From Kiloniellaceae bacterium (lineage in GTDB: Bacteria > Pseudomonadota > Alphaproteobacteria > Kiloniellales > Kiloniellaceae), in the NCBI GenBank assembly GCA_009377535.1, contig WHTV01000034.1, positions 1 to 37,588 of the forward strand: DNA of 37,588 nt, in the 5' to 3' direction. The notes under the pieces were generated by a model. That model worked only from the letters and a program-made list of their open reading frames with translations, made no database searches and was not told the origin of the DNA. Below, piece after piece: positions 7,121-15,332 of the stretch (position 1 is the stretch's first letter; every line of letters begins with the position of its first letter). A program made the translations under genes and the position numbers.

Positions 7121-8410
7121 ATGGTGGTTTCAACTTCGCACGGGATTTCCGGCGCGGCCGTTCAGGCTGACGTCGACAATCGTCGGACGGCCCGCGGCGA
7201 AGCCGACGACCGCAAGTTGGAAGACCTGCGCGCCGAATGCCATGCCTTGCGTAGGCAACTCGACGCGGCCAGCGGCGGCGCGATTTTCGCCGAGGCGCTG
7301 GAGGCCGTCTCTGAGGCGATCGTGATCTACGACGCAGACGGGCGACTCGTCACGTGCAACCGCAACTTCCGAGAACTCTACGGCTACAGCGAAGAGGAAG
7401 CGCGGCCGGGCATCCATTTCGCCGAACTGGGCCAGATCGACGTCGCCCGAGGCCAGGTGGTCGTTGGTGACGAATACGGCGGCGGCGACACCTATCTGCA
7501 ACGCAAGGCCGAATACCGACGCAAGCTGGAAGGGTCCTTCATCGTCCAGCTCAAAGACGGCCGGTGGCTGAAGACCACCGATCGGCGGATGAGCAGCGGC
7601 GGATTCGTCAGCGTCCAGGTCGACATTACGGAGATCAAGCGTAATGAAGAGGTCTTCCGCAAGGCCATGGAGCAGGCTGAAGCCGCGACACGGAGCAAAT
7701 CCGAGTTCCTGGCCAACATCAGCCACGACCTGCGGACGCCGCTCAATGCGATCCTCGGTTTCTCAGAGATGATTCTCGGTGAAGTCAGCGGTCGCTTCGA
7801 GAACCAGACTTACCGGGGATATCTGGAGAACATCCACAAAGGCGGCCAACTGCTGCTGTCCATCGTGAACGACATCCTGGATACCGCGAAGCTCGACTGC
7901 GGCAAGTATGGCTTAAAGCCTGAACGCTTCGATCCGATCGAACTGACGAAAGAAGTGCTGGCGACCTTCACCCCGATCTCTCTGGGCAAGAATCTGCAAA
8001 TCAGCGTCACGGCCCCGCCGGATGGCGTTCCGACGATCGTCACCGACCGGCGCGCGCTGATTCAGATCATGAACAATCTCGTCTCGAACGCCTGCAAGCA
8101 CACGAACAACGGAGGCTCCATCGAGCTGCGGTGGTGCCTGTCGGATGGCGAGCGACTGGAATTCTCGGTCGCCGACAACGGCGTCGGCATGCCGGCGGAA
8201 CTCGTTGCCAAGATCGGCGAGCCTTTCCTCGCCGACGGCAGCGCCACGGCGCTGCGCGGCGAACGGGGAACCGGACTCGGTTTCTACATCTGCACGAAGC
8301 TGGTAGGACTGCTGGACGGCACCTTATCGGTGGATAGCACTCCCGGCGAGGGCACCACCGTCTCGGTGCAGTGGCCCTTGCAGAACCTGGTTCCCGAGCG
8401 TCGGCCTTAA
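7121..8410 (+). CDS. Soluble PAS-domain sensor histidine kinase
   Basis: This is a 429-residue protein without membrane segments. Residues 25-50 form a likely coiled coil, 55-172 a PAS domain (EAIVIYDADGRLVTCNRNF, ending VDITEIK), and 192-260 the HisKA dimerisation domain with the phosphorylated His202 in SHDLRTPLNA. Residues 300-420 hold the HATPase domain, with N box NNLVSNACKH at 318-327, G1 box DNGVGMP at 352-358 and G2 box GTGLGFYIC at 383-391. All catalytic motifs are intact, so it should autophosphorylate in response to a cytoplasmic signal sensed by PAS. No response regulator is next to it, which makes it an orphan kinase. Signal and partner are unknown. Confidence 0.92.
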   Translation: MVVSTSHGISGAAVQADVDNRRTARGEADDRKLEDLRAECHALRRQLDAASGGAIFAEALEAVSEAIVIYDADGRLVTCNRNFRELYGYSEEEARPGIHFAELGQIDVARGQVVVGDEYGGGDTYLQRKAEYRRKLEGSFIVQLKDGRWLKTTDRRMSSGGFVSVQVDITEIKRNEEVFRKAMEQAEAATRSKSEFLANISHDLRTPLNAILGFSEMILGEVSGRFENQTYRGYLENIHKGGQLLLSIVNDILDTAKLDCGKYGLKPERFDPIELTKEVLATFTPISLGKNLQISVTAPPDGVPTIVTDRRALIQIMNNLVSNACKHTNNGGSIELRWCLSDGERLEFSVADNGVGMPAELVAKIGEPFLADGSATALRGERGTGLGFYICTKLVGLLDGTLSVDSTPGEGTTVSVQWPLQNLVPERRP

Positions 8411-8778
8411 GCAGGATTTCTCAAACTATGGGGAGCGTCACCCGCGCGCATGAGGTCGAACCACTTTCGCCGGCGGATGCGGCGCTTGCCCCTCGAGTGA
8501 TGCGGGGTCACCCCCCACCAATCCCCATAGACTGATGCTCTGCTGTTCGACTTGCGGGTCGAGCAGTTCCTGCTCCTCGGCCTGGCGCATGGCGCGGACG
8601 TCGAGGGTCGAGCTTGCCTTCGTCCCGCAGGCGCCTGCCGAAGACTCAGCAGGCGATGGACCTGGCCCTCGCCCGCAATTCTTTGGTTGCATTTCGCAAT
8701 CGATCATCGCATACCAGCAACTGGTTTTGATTTGCAACCTGTTTAGGGCGCCGGACGGGCGCGAAGGAGGAACAAGCC
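8411..8778. other. Intergenic stretch with a patatin-gene remnant
   Basis: There is no intact gene here. A 9-bp inverted repeat (CTATGGGGA 8426-8434, TCCCCATAG 8522-8530) encloses 87 bases rich in C and G with no recognisable content. Just after it lies the 63-bp remnant of a patatin 3' end (8551-8613). The last 90 bases are AT-richer and presumably carry the promoter of the next gene. They include the 7-bp inverted repeat GGTTGCA/TGCAACC (8685-8691 and 8733-8739). Confidence 0.5.
8551..8613 (-). pseudogene. Remnant of a patatin-like phospholipase 3' end
   Basis: These 63 bases match 9477-9539, the 3' end of the intact patatin gene, at 58 positions. In the same frame on the minus strand they encode STLDVRAMRQAEEQELLDPQ, against STLDIRAMYQGEEQELLDPQ in the intact gene. 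Beyond this block the similarity stops at once: the upstream bases encode nothing patatin-like. It is the leftover of a second copy, lying on the far side of the reductase-fold gene 8779-9429, in the same orientation as the intact gene. Confidence 0.75.
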
Positions 8779-9429
8779 ATGTCAAAGCTTCGTGTGAACT
8801 GCTTCTCGGTCTCGCTCGACGGTTTTGGAGCCGGTCCGAACCAGAGCGTCGACGATCCGCTCGGCGAAGGTGGCGAAACCCTGCATGAATGGTTCGTCCC
8901 AACCCGCACATTTCAGCAGATGGTGCGGGGAAACGAGGGCGGCACGACAGGTGTCGACGACGACTTTGCGGTGCGCAGTTTCACGAATATCGGCGCGTGG
9001 ATCATGGGCAGAAACATGTTCGGGCCGATTCGCGGACCGTGGCCTGACGAAAACTGGAAGGGATGGTGGGGAGACAATCCGCCCTACCACTGCCCCGTCT
9101 TCGTGCTGACGCACCATGAACGCGCGCCGGTCACCATGGCGGGCGGCACGATCTTTCACTTCGTGACCGACGGCATCGAAGCGGCGCTGGAGCGCGCCGT
9201 CCAGGCCGCCAACGGCAAGGATGTGCGGGTCGGCGGGGGCGCGGCGACGATCCGGCAATATCTACGCGCCGGGCTTATCGACGAGATGCACCTTGCGATC
9301 TCCCCGCTGCTTCTCGGCTCTGGCGAACACCTCTTCGCCAATATTGATACAGCCAGCCTCGGTTATCGCTGCACCGAGCACGTTCCCACGCAAAACGCTA
9401 CCCACGTCGTGCTGACCAAGCAGGGATAG
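8779..9429 (+). CDS. Dihydrofolate reductase family protein (RibD C-terminal domain-like)
   Basis: The 216-residue single-domain protein has a RibD C-terminal/DHFR-like fold. The N-terminal strand is LRVNCFSVSLDGFGAGPNQS, with WIMGRNMFGP near 74-83 and CPVFVLTHHER near 107-117. The nucleotide-binding segment is DVRVGGGAATIRQYLRAGL near 150-168, followed by IDEMHLAISPLLLGSGEHLF, all hallmarks of this family. It is probably an NADPH-dependent reductase of unknown substrate rather than a folate enzyme. A strong ribosome binding site (AAGGAGG, 8764-8770) sets the ATG at 8779. It stands alone between a patatin remnant and the convergent intact patatin gene, so it may have been inserted there. Confidence 0.88.
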   Translation: MSKLRVNCFSVSLDGFGAGPNQSVDDPLGEGGETLHEWFVPTRTFQQMVRGNEGGTTGVDDDFAVRSFTNIGAWIMGRNMFGPIRGPWPDENWKGWWGDNPPYHCPVFVLTHHERAPVTMAGGTIFHFVTDGIEAALERAVQAANGKDVRVGGGAATIRQYLRAGLIDEMHLAISPLLLGSGEHLFANIDTASLGYRCTEHVPTQNATHVVLTKQG

Positions 9430-9465
9430 GCCGCCGCTCGCCCACGGTGTCCGATGCCGTCTTGT

Positions 9466-10530
9466 CTAAAGTTCGGCTTGCGGGTCGAGCAGTTCCTGCT
9501 CTTCGCCCTGGTACATGGCGCGGATGTCGAGGGTCGAGCGCTTGCCGAGGTGCTCGAAGTTGGCCGCCAGCCAGCCGTCGGCGGCGCGCCAGCCGACATC
9601 GAAGAGGTACTTCAGGAAGTCCCACTCGGCGTTCATCTTGCTGGAGGCGCCCAGCGGGTTGATGTGCTCCTCCGCCGAGATGCGGTGAACGAGGACCTGT
9701 TTGTAGGTCTCGGGATCGAGCTTGCCCTCGTCCAGCAGGCGCGAGACGAAGTCGATGGCGCGGAACTCGCGCAGCAGGCTCGAGTTGAAGGTGATCTCGT
9801 TCACCCGGTTGAGGATCTCGCGGGCCGACTTCGGCGCGCCCCGGCGGAACACCGGGTTGATCTGCACCACGATGACGTCGTCCGACTCCGAGGCGTCGAA
9901 GAAGGGGAAGAGGGCGGGGTTACCCATGTAGCCGCCGTCCCAGTAGGGCACGCCGTCGATCTCCACCGCTTGGAAGACGAGGGGCAGGCAGGCCGAGGCC
10001 ATCACCATGTCGGCGGTCAGCTCGTGGCGCTCAAAGACCTTCACGCGGCCGGTCTCCACGTTGGTGGCGGAGACGAAGATCTTCAAGCGGTCGCAGGCGC
10101 GCACGCGTTCGAAATCGACCAGGCCTTCCAGCAGATCGCGCAGCGGGTTGAGGTTCAGCGGGTTGACCTCGTAGGGCGAGGCGACGCGCCCGAGCAGGTC
10201 GAAGAACAGATAGGCGGGCGAGGTATCGAGATTCCAGTTGCCCATGAAGACGTCGATGGGGGTGCGCCGGATCGGGCTGCCCGTGGCCGCGGCGCTGACC
10301 GCCTTCCAGAAGCGGCGCAGACAGGCGCGCGCTTCCTGCGGCCCGCCCGTCAACAGGCCTTCCGCGACGGCGACGGCGTTCATCGCCCCCGCAGAAGTGC
10401 CGCTGATCGCCTCGATCTCCAGGCGCTCGTCGGCCAGCAGGCGGTCCAGCACGCCCCAGCTGAAGGCACCGTGCGCGCCGCCGCCCTGCAGGGCGAGGTT
10501 GACCGGATGCCGCTTGCCGTTTTTTGCCAT
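9466..10530 (-). CDS. Patatin-like phospholipase
   Basis: This is a 354-residue protein with the complete patatin active site. The oxyanion-hole GGGAHG lies at 17-22, the nucleophile elbow GTSAG at 44-48 (Ser46) and the catalytic Asp198 in DGGYMGN. It should be an acyl hydrolase acting on phospholipids or related esters. The C-terminal part, ending STLDIRAMYQGEEQELLDPQ, fits the bacterial patatin group with a C-terminal DUF3734-like extension. ATG 10530 is chosen because NLALQGGGAHGAF then sits at the usual distance from the N-terminus; longer frames run into the multicopper oxidase. It begins 5 bases after the oxidase stop codon, so the two are cotranscribed. No signal peptide is seen. Confidence 0.92.
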   Translation of the reverse strand: MAKNGKRHPVNLALQGGGAHGAFSWGVLDRLLADERLEIEAISGTSAGAMNAVAVAEGLLTGGPQEARACLRRFWKAVSAAATGSPIRRTPIDVFMGNWNLDTSPAYLFFDLLGRVASPYEVNPLNLNPLRDLLEGLVDFERVRACDRLKIFVSATNVETGRVKVFERHELTADMVMASACLPLVFQAVEIDGVPYWDGGYMGNPALFPFFDASESDDVIVVQINPVFRRGAPKSAREILNRVNEITFNSSLLREFRAIDFVSRLLDEGKLDPETYKQVLVHRISAEEHINPLGASSKMNAEWDFLKYLFDVGWRAADGWLAANFEHLGKRSTLDIRAMYQGEEQELLDPQAEL

Positions 10531-10535
10531 GATCC

Positions 10536-11966
10536 TCACGCCTCCACGGCGAACCAGGTGGTCATGCCGGCGGCCTGATGCTCCAGCATGTGGCAGTGGA
10601 TCATCCACTTGCCGGGATTGTCGGCGACGAAGGCGATCTTCACGCGCTCCTGCCGGTCGAGCAGCACGGTGTCCTTCCAGGCCTCGAACTCGGGCGGCGT
10701 GCCGTTGCGCTCCAGCACCTTGAAGTGGTGGCCGTGGAAGTGCATGGCGTGCGGCCACTGGGTGTCGTTGGTGAGGTCCACGGTGATGGTGCGGCCGCGC
10801 ACGGCGGTAAAGAGCGGCGCCTCGGTCATGCCGGCGATGCCGTTGATGGACCACGCCATGCCGGCGCCGACGAGGCTGCGGATGTCCTTCATCTCGCCCT
10901 CGTGCATCGCTTGCGCCAGGTTGCCCATGGCGCCGCCCTCCATGAGCAGCTCGACAGCAAGGGCTGAGCCGAGGTCGAGGTTGGTCGGGAGCGGGTTGGC
11001 GGGAAGACGGAGGTAAGGCTCGGAACGGTGGATGACTCTATCCGTGGGATGATAGACGAAGCGCCCCGCCTCCACGCGCTGACCGCCGCTGACCTCGGTG
11101 ATGGCAGCCGTGCTGCCCGGCTCGAGATAGAAATGGAGGAGGAGATCGGCGCGCTCGCCCGGCGCCAGGCGGATATAGCCGTCGGTCAGCGCGCGCGGCT
11201 CGACCGGCTGCCCATCCAGGGCGACGAGCTGAACGCCGGGATGCTCGATGCGCAGCTCCAGGACGCGGGCGTTGCAGGTGCTGCAGAGTCGGAGGCGCAT
11301 GTACGCGTTGTGTCTGACGAGAATCTCCAGCAGATCCTGTCCATTCAGCGTCAGGACGTTGCCGATGCGCCCGGCGTGGCTCCAGTCCATCATGTGGCCG
11401 AAGGAGGCTTCGTCGATCTGGCCGTCCTCGCCGAGGCGCCAGTCGTCGGCGACGATGGCGAAGTCCCGGATGCCCTCCGCCGGCTCTGGCTCCTCGACGA
11501 TCAGCAGGCCGTAGAGGCCGCGCGCCACCTGCTCCCAGGAGCGGTCGTGCGGGTGGTACCAGAAAGTGCCGGCGTCGGGCACGGTGAAGCGGTAGTCGAA
11601 GCTCTCGCCCGGCGCGACAGCGTGCTGGGTCAGGTGCGGCACACCGTCCATGGCGTTGTCGATGCGGATGCCGTGCCAGTGGATGGTGGTCGGCTGCGGC
11701 AGGTTGTTCACCAGGCGGACGTTCACTTCCTCGCCCTGGCGCACGCGCAGGACCGGTCCGGGCGTGACGCCGTCGTAGGACCAGACACGGGTGGCCGGCC
11801 GGCCGGCCTCCAGCAGGTGGGCTTCCCCGGGGCCGGCGGTGAGGCGGCGCGGCTCGGTATCCTGGGCCAGGCTGGCCGCCGCGGGCAGGCCGAGGCCATA
11901 GGCGCTGAGCGCGAGGCCGCCCAGCAGCAGGCGCCGGCGGGTCAGGCGAGGAAGGGGAAATGGCAT
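10536..11966 (-). CDS. Tat-exported multicopper oxidase
   Basis: The 476-residue product starts with a twin-arginine signal (LTRRRLLLGG at 8-17, hydrophobic stretch, AAASLAQ near 29-35). It has the four copper-ligand clusters: HWHG at 96-99, WYHPH at 136-140, HAMHFHGHH at 406-414 and HCHMLEH at 457-463 with Met468 as probable axial ligand. It would be a periplasmic oxidase coupling substrate oxidation to reduction of oxygen to water. Cu(I) or phenols are possible substrates, but no Met-rich loop proves a cuprous oxidase. ATG 11966 is preferred over an in-frame ATG at 11999 because GGAG lies 8 bases upstream and the Tat signal then starts normally. It is the first gene of a pair with patatin. 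Confidence 0.92.
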   Translation of the reverse strand: MPFPLPRLTRRRLLLGGLALSAYGLGLPAAASLAQDTEPRRLTAGPGEAHLLEAGRPATRVWSYDGVTPGPVLRVRQGEEVNVRLVNNLPQPTTIHWHGIRIDNAMDGVPHLTQHAVAPGESFDYRFTVPDAGTFWYHPHDRSWEQVARGLYGLLIVEEPEPAEGIRDFAIVADDWRLGEDGQIDEASFGHMMDWSHAGRIGNVLTLNGQDLLEILVRHNAYMRLRLCSTCNARVLELRIEHPGVQLVALDGQPVEPRALTDGYIRLAPGERADLLLHFYLEPGSTAAITEVSGGQRVEAGRFVYHPTDRVIHRSEPYLRLPANPLPTNLDLGSALAVELLMEGGAMGNLAQAMHEGEMKDIRSLVGAGMAWSINGIAGMTEAPLFTAVRGRTITVDLTNDTQWPHAMHFHGHHFKVLERNGTPPEFEAWKDTVLLDRQERVKIAFVADNPGKWMIHCHMLEHQAAGMTTWFAVEA

Positions 11967-12046
11967 GGGCGGGCTCCGCAGGTTCACCCGATTATCCATG
12001 TGCGGTTGCCCCGATGCAAAGGCGCGAAGCGCCCGGTACCGCCGAA

Positions 12047-12077
12047 TTGATCCTGCCCGTCCAAGCAGTGCTATAAT
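12047..12077 (+). promoter_or_regulatory. Putative sigma-70-type promoter of the GMC oxidoreductase gene
   Basis: A perfect TATAAT box lies at 12072-12077 with TTGATC at 12047-12052 upstream. The spacing of 19 bases is slightly long. It is 46 bases before the GMC start codon, in the divergent region with the multicopper oxidase. Confidence 0.45.
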
Positions 12078-12123
12078 TTCCGCGGCGAAGATTCGTGCGG
12101 CAAAGCGGACGAGGTAAGAGGGA

Positions 12124-13767
12124 ATGGCTTCAAGGGACGCTCGGAATGAGGGGCGGCAGGACGTCGGCGTGTTCGACTATGTGATCGTGGGCGCCGGTTC
12201 CTCCGGCTGCTGCCTGGCCAACCGCCTGTCGGCCGACCCCGATGTCTCGGTGCTGCTGCTGGAGGCCGGCGGCAAGGACAACTGGTTCTGGATCCACGTT
12301 CCCGTCGGCTATCTCTACACCCAGAACACCCCGCGCACGGACTGGTGCTACAAGACCGAGGCGGAGCCCGGCCTCAACGGGCGGGCGCTCGCCTATCCGC
12401 GCGGGCGGGTGCTGGGCGGCTCCTCCTCCATCAACGGCATGATCTACATGCGCGGCCAGGCGCGCGACTACGACCTGTGGCGCCAGCTCGGCAATGCCGG
12501 CTGGAGCTGGGACGACGTGCTGCCCTATTTCAAACGGTCGGAGGATCACTACCAGGGCGGCGACGACCACCACGGCAGCGGCGGGGAGTGGCGCGTCGAG
12601 GAGCAACGCCTGTCGTGGGAGATTCTCGACGCCTTCCGCAAGGCGGCGGACGAGTGCGGCATCCCGCCGACAGACGACTTCAATCGCGGCGACAACGAGG
12701 GCTGCGGCTACTTCCAGGTGAACCAGAAGCGCGGCGTGCGCTGGTCGAGCGCCAAGGCCTTCCTGCGCCCGGTGTTGCACCGGCCCAACCTGACCGTCAT
12801 GACGGGCGCCCTGGCCGAGAAGCTGCGGCTCGACGGCAGGCGGGTCACCGGCCTCGACTTCCGCCAGGGCGAGGCCCTGCGCCGGGTGCGGGCCCGCGGA
12901 GAGGTGGTCCTCGCCACCGGCTCCATCGGCTCGGTGCAGCTGCTGGAGCTCTCCGGCATCGGCGATCCCGCGGTGCTGCAGGCCCACGGCATCGAGGTGA
13001 CCCAGGCCCTGCCGGGCGTCGGCGAGAACCTGCAGGACCATCTGCAGATGCGGATGATCTTCAAGGTGGAGGGCACGGTCACGCTGAATCAGCGCGCCGG
13101 CAGCCTGCAGGGCAAGCTGGGCATGGGCCTGGAGTACCTGCTGTTCCGCCGCGGGCCGCTCTCCATGGCGCCGAGCCAGCTCGGCGCCTTCACGAAATCC
13201 GATCCGGCGCGCGAGACGCCCAATCTGCAGTACCATGTGCAGCCGCTCAGTCTCGACAAGTTCGGCGACCCGCTGCATGCCTTTCCGGCCATCACGGCGT
13301 CGGTCTGCAACCTGCGGCCGGAAAGCCGCGGCAGCATCCATGTCCGCAGCGCCGACTTCCGCGACGCCCCGCTGATCAAGCCGGCCTATCTCAGCGCGCC
13401 GGGCGACCGCCAGGTGGCGGCCCAGGCGATCCGCCTGACCCGGCGCATCTGCGCCGCTCCGGCCCTGGCCCGCTACCGGCCGGTGGAGTACAAGCCCGGC
13501 GCCGAGATCGATAGCGACGATGCCCTGGCGATTGCCGCCGGCGACATCGGCACCACGATCTTCCACCCCGTCGGCACCTGCAGGATGGGCGACGACGACC
13601 GCGCCGTGGTGGACGCTCGCCTCAGGGTGCACGGCCTGCAGGGCCTCAGGATCGCCGACGCCTCGGTGATGCCGACCATCACCTCCGGCAATACCAACTC
13701 GCCGACGATCATGATCGGCGAGAAGGCGGCCGACATGATGAAAGAGGATCGTCGGAAAGCGGGGTGA
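12124..13767 (+). CDS. GMC family oxidoreductase (choline/alcohol dehydrogenase-like)
   Basis: This 547-residue FAD enzyme has the usual GMC length. The FAD-binding motif is GAGSSG at 23-28, followed by LLLEAGG. The GMC signature 1 is RGRVLGGSSSINGMIYMRG (near 94-112), signature 2 is TGSIGSVQLLELSGIG near 259-274, and the C-terminal HPVGTCRMG at 481-489 leads to the catalytic SGNTNSPT segment with Asn523 and Asn525. Such enzymes oxidise an alcohol group, and choline dehydrogenase and related alcohol dehydrogenases are the nearest types. The N-terminal extension before VFDYVIVGAG is short and has no signal peptide, so it is cytoplasmic or membrane-attached. No betaine aldehyde dehydrogenase is adjacent, so a choline role is not supported. 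Confidence 0.93.
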   Translation: MASRDARNEGRQDVGVFDYVIVGAGSSGCCLANRLSADPDVSVLLLEAGGKDNWFWIHVPVGYLYTQNTPRTDWCYKTEAEPGLNGRALAYPRGRVLGGSSSINGMIYMRGQARDYDLWRQLGNAGWSWDDVLPYFKRSEDHYQGGDDHHGSGGEWRVEEQRLSWEILDAFRKAADECGIPPTDDFNRGDNEGCGYFQVNQKRGVRWSSAKAFLRPVLHRPNLTVMTGALAEKLRLDGRRVTGLDFRQGEALRRVRARGEVVLATGSIGSVQLLELSGIGDPAVLQAHGIEVTQALPGVGENLQDHLQMRMIFKVEGTVTLNQRAGSLQGKLGMGLEYLLFRRGPLSMAPSQLGAFTKSDPARETPNLQYHVQPLSLDKFGDPLHAFPAITASVCNLRPESRGSIHVRSADFRDAPLIKPAYLSAPGDRQVAAQAIRLTRRICAAPALARYRPVEYKPGAEIDSDDALAIAAGDIGTTIFHPVGTCRMGDDDRAVVDARLRVHGLQGLRIADASVMPTITSGNTNSPTIMIGEKAADMMKEDRRKAG

Positions 13768-13806
13768 GCGGAACCTGTGGCTCGTTCGCACCCTCGTCTC
13801 ACCACT

Positions 13807-14022
13807 CGGGCGCCAGCGCTTCAGCGACTTCTCGCGACGGATTGCCAGTTCGACACTGTCAAATGCCTCGTAATGGACGAGGCCCTTCACGCCGTACCGC
13901 TTGGTGAAGCCGTCAGCAAGACCCTCGCGGTGCTCATAGACGCGGAGAAGCAAGTCGTTCGTCACACCGACGTAGAGTGTGCCGTGGGGTCGGCTGGCAA
14001 GGATGTAGACGTAGCAGGCCAT
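13807..14022 (-). pseudogene. Truncated GIY-YIG endonuclease-domain protein
   Basis: From ATG 14022 the frame encodes a UPF0213-like GIY-YIG domain. The YVYIL strand, TLYVGVTNDLLLRVYEHREG with the second YVG element, and RREKSLKRWRP near 62-72 are all present. After residue 72 similarity stops. Intact members continue for 20-30 residues with a Trp-rich tail, and here a shifted frame reads only Pro-Glu-Trp before a TGA. The original frame then runs on antisense to the GMC gene for 1.7 kb without a stop, which is not a plausible protein. The gene therefore looks broken at its 3' end by a frameshift or deletion next to the GMC stop codon. A short product of unclear activity cannot be excluded. 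Confidence 0.7.
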
Positions 14023-14039
14023 GGGCCGCCGTTGGCGCT

Positions 14040-14240
14040 GCTGCGGGTGCTTGGGTCAAGTTCGCCAAGCTCAGCATGACGTGAAGCAGAGAAAGTCAGG
14101 CCAAGGCCGGGAGACCGTTCCTACCATGGATCCCGGCTCGCGCTCGCTGACGCTCGCTTGGCCGGGATGACGATCTGGGTGAGCGAGAGAGATGTGTGAC
14201 TCCAGTAGGCTCAAGCCCGAGGGTGACAAGCATTCTTTGA
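14040..14240. repeat. Interspersed repeat copy C (REP palindromes plus CACACATCTC arm)
   Basis: This gene-free stretch is built of repeat elements. At 14126-14170 a palindrome (ATCCCGGC ... GCCGGGAT) flanks GC-skewed CGCTCGCTGACGCTCGC. Bases 14145-14208 match the reverse complement of 37525-37588 at 63 of 64 positions. Read on the minus strand, its outer arm CTACTGGAGTCACACATCTC (14189-14208) is also found at the left of copy B (29285-29304) with one change. Beyond it, TCAAGCCCGAGGGTGAC (14211-14227) matches the left flank of copy A in reverse. It lies between the broken GIY-YIG gene and a membrane-protein gene. Confidence 0.8.
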
Positions 14241-14297
14241 ACCCGACATTTGACCTCCATCAAAGACGGGCGTCGCCTGCGGCTCTAGCTTGCCGCC

Positions 14298-14378
14298 ATG
14301 ACCAGCATCCTGCGCCTCATCGCCTCGTGTTTCGACGCCTATCTCTGCGCGGGCGGGCGCTACAGCAAGGCGGTTTAG
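14298..14378 (+). CDS. Possible 26-residue small protein
   Basis: ATG 14298 opens MTSILRLIASCFDAYLCAGG and ends RYSKAV before a TAG stop. The pattern is a short amphipathic or hydrophobic helix followed by a basic tail, as seen in small membrane-associated proteins of alphaproteobacteria. There is no strong ribosome binding site: only GCCGCC precedes the start. The call rests on composition alone and could be chance. Confidence 0.25.
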   Translation: MTSILRLIASCFDAYLCAGGRYSKAV

Positions 14379-14533
14379 GCCGCTGGTAGTTCGGCGAAAT
14401 CTCCTAAAATACCGCCTACTCCTGGTTGCGGTTTGTTAACTCCTTGCCTGGCAAGCTTTTGGTCCTGCCGCCGAGCGAACGCTTCCTGGAGGTGCCGCGC
14501 GCAGGGGCGCTCGCGAGGAGGGGAGATGTCGCA

Positions 14534-15268
14534 ATGCCGCTTGGTGTGTTTAATGCGCTGTGGACGACCTGCACTTTCGGCCTGAGTCATTTCCCAGCTT
14601 TCTATCTGCTGTGCGCCGTGGTCGCCCTGCCGCGCTATGCGTACAGCTTGCTTCCGTGTCCGGAATGGCAGCTGAGGGTCGCTGCGGATGGCACCGAAAC
14701 CCTGCTCGCCTGCTTTATCATTGCCATCATGACCTTGACACTGAACCGGGATCGGCGGGGAGAGGCATGGACTGTGCTGCCTAGCATCGGCGACACCTTC
14801 AAGAGGTCTGCGCCGGTCTTGGGCGTTAGCATTGTCTCCACCGTCGTCATCATCGGTCTTTCAGCCCTGAGCCACTATCTTATCAAGCTGCATCCTCAGG
14901 CGCCGATCGCTCTGCTGGTAGTTCATCTCATCCTCGTGGCATTCTTCTGCATGGCGATTCCTTGCGCAGCTAAAGACAGTGATGGGATATTCGACTGTTT
15001 CAAGCGGAGCGCGGCCCTTTCGGCCGGCTCGCGGCTACGCATTGTGGCGGCCTACCTTCTAGTAGTGATACCCGTCGTGATCGTCTGGGGCGCAATGGCG
15101 CTCTTTGGGCCCGACCTACAGGTCGAGAGTCTGTGGGAGGTCTGGACCTTCTTTGTCAATCCCGCGACTACTGTCTTCCCGCTTGCTCTGCTGGCAGTAA
15201 TTCACGATGGGCTGGCGGAGCGGGGCGATGACGTATCGTTCGGCGAGCCGGCGGCTGTTTTCGACTAG
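14534..15268 (+). CDS. Multi-pass membrane protein, paralog of the 16548-17318 product
   Basis: The 244-residue protein has about six hydrophobic segments and ends in PAAVFD. The gene at 16548-17318 ends in AAVFD as well. The two share layout and short motifs, notably IP-A-x5-GI-x2-x-FKRS-x-L in the middle and a conserved VxHDxxx near the end. That places both with the YciC/glycerophosphodiester-phosphodiesterase membrane-domain-like families. No enzymatic residues are visible. ATG 14534 is chosen because GGAGGGGAG ends 8 bases upstream; longer frames lack this signal. Codon use is less GC-rich than that of the neighbours, which hints at relaxed selection or a different history. Function unknown. 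Confidence 0.75.
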   Translation: MPLGVFNALWTTCTFGLSHFPAFYLLCAVVALPRYAYSLLPCPEWQLRVAADGTETLLACFIIAIMTLTLNRDRRGEAWTVLPSIGDTFKRSAPVLGVSIVSTVVIIGLSALSHYLIKLHPQAPIALLVVHLILVAFFCMAIPCAAKDSDGIFDCFKRSAALSAGSRLRIVAAYLLVVIPVVIVWGAMALFGPDLQVESLWEVWTFFVNPATTVFPLALLAVIHDGLAERGDDVSFGEPAAVFD

Positions 15269-15332
15269 GGCCGCCGCCGCGCGATCTCTATAGTGCCGCC
15301 CGTTCCACGTATCGAGGGAAAGGGTGGTTGCG

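Noticed and set aside
7121-8410. Histidine kinase as part of a two-component pair
   Set aside because: No response regulator or receiver domain is encoded on either side within several kilobases.
8426-8530. 9-bp inverted repeat (CTATGGGGA/TCCCCATAG) as a small mobile element
   Set aside because: Only 9 bases match, no target duplication is visible and no second copy was found in the window.
12130-13806. Long minus-strand open frame continuing from the GIY-YIG domain
   Set aside because: It is antisense to the well-supported GMC oxidoreductase gene and has low-complexity Ala/Gly/Arg composition typical of shadow frames in high-GC DNA.
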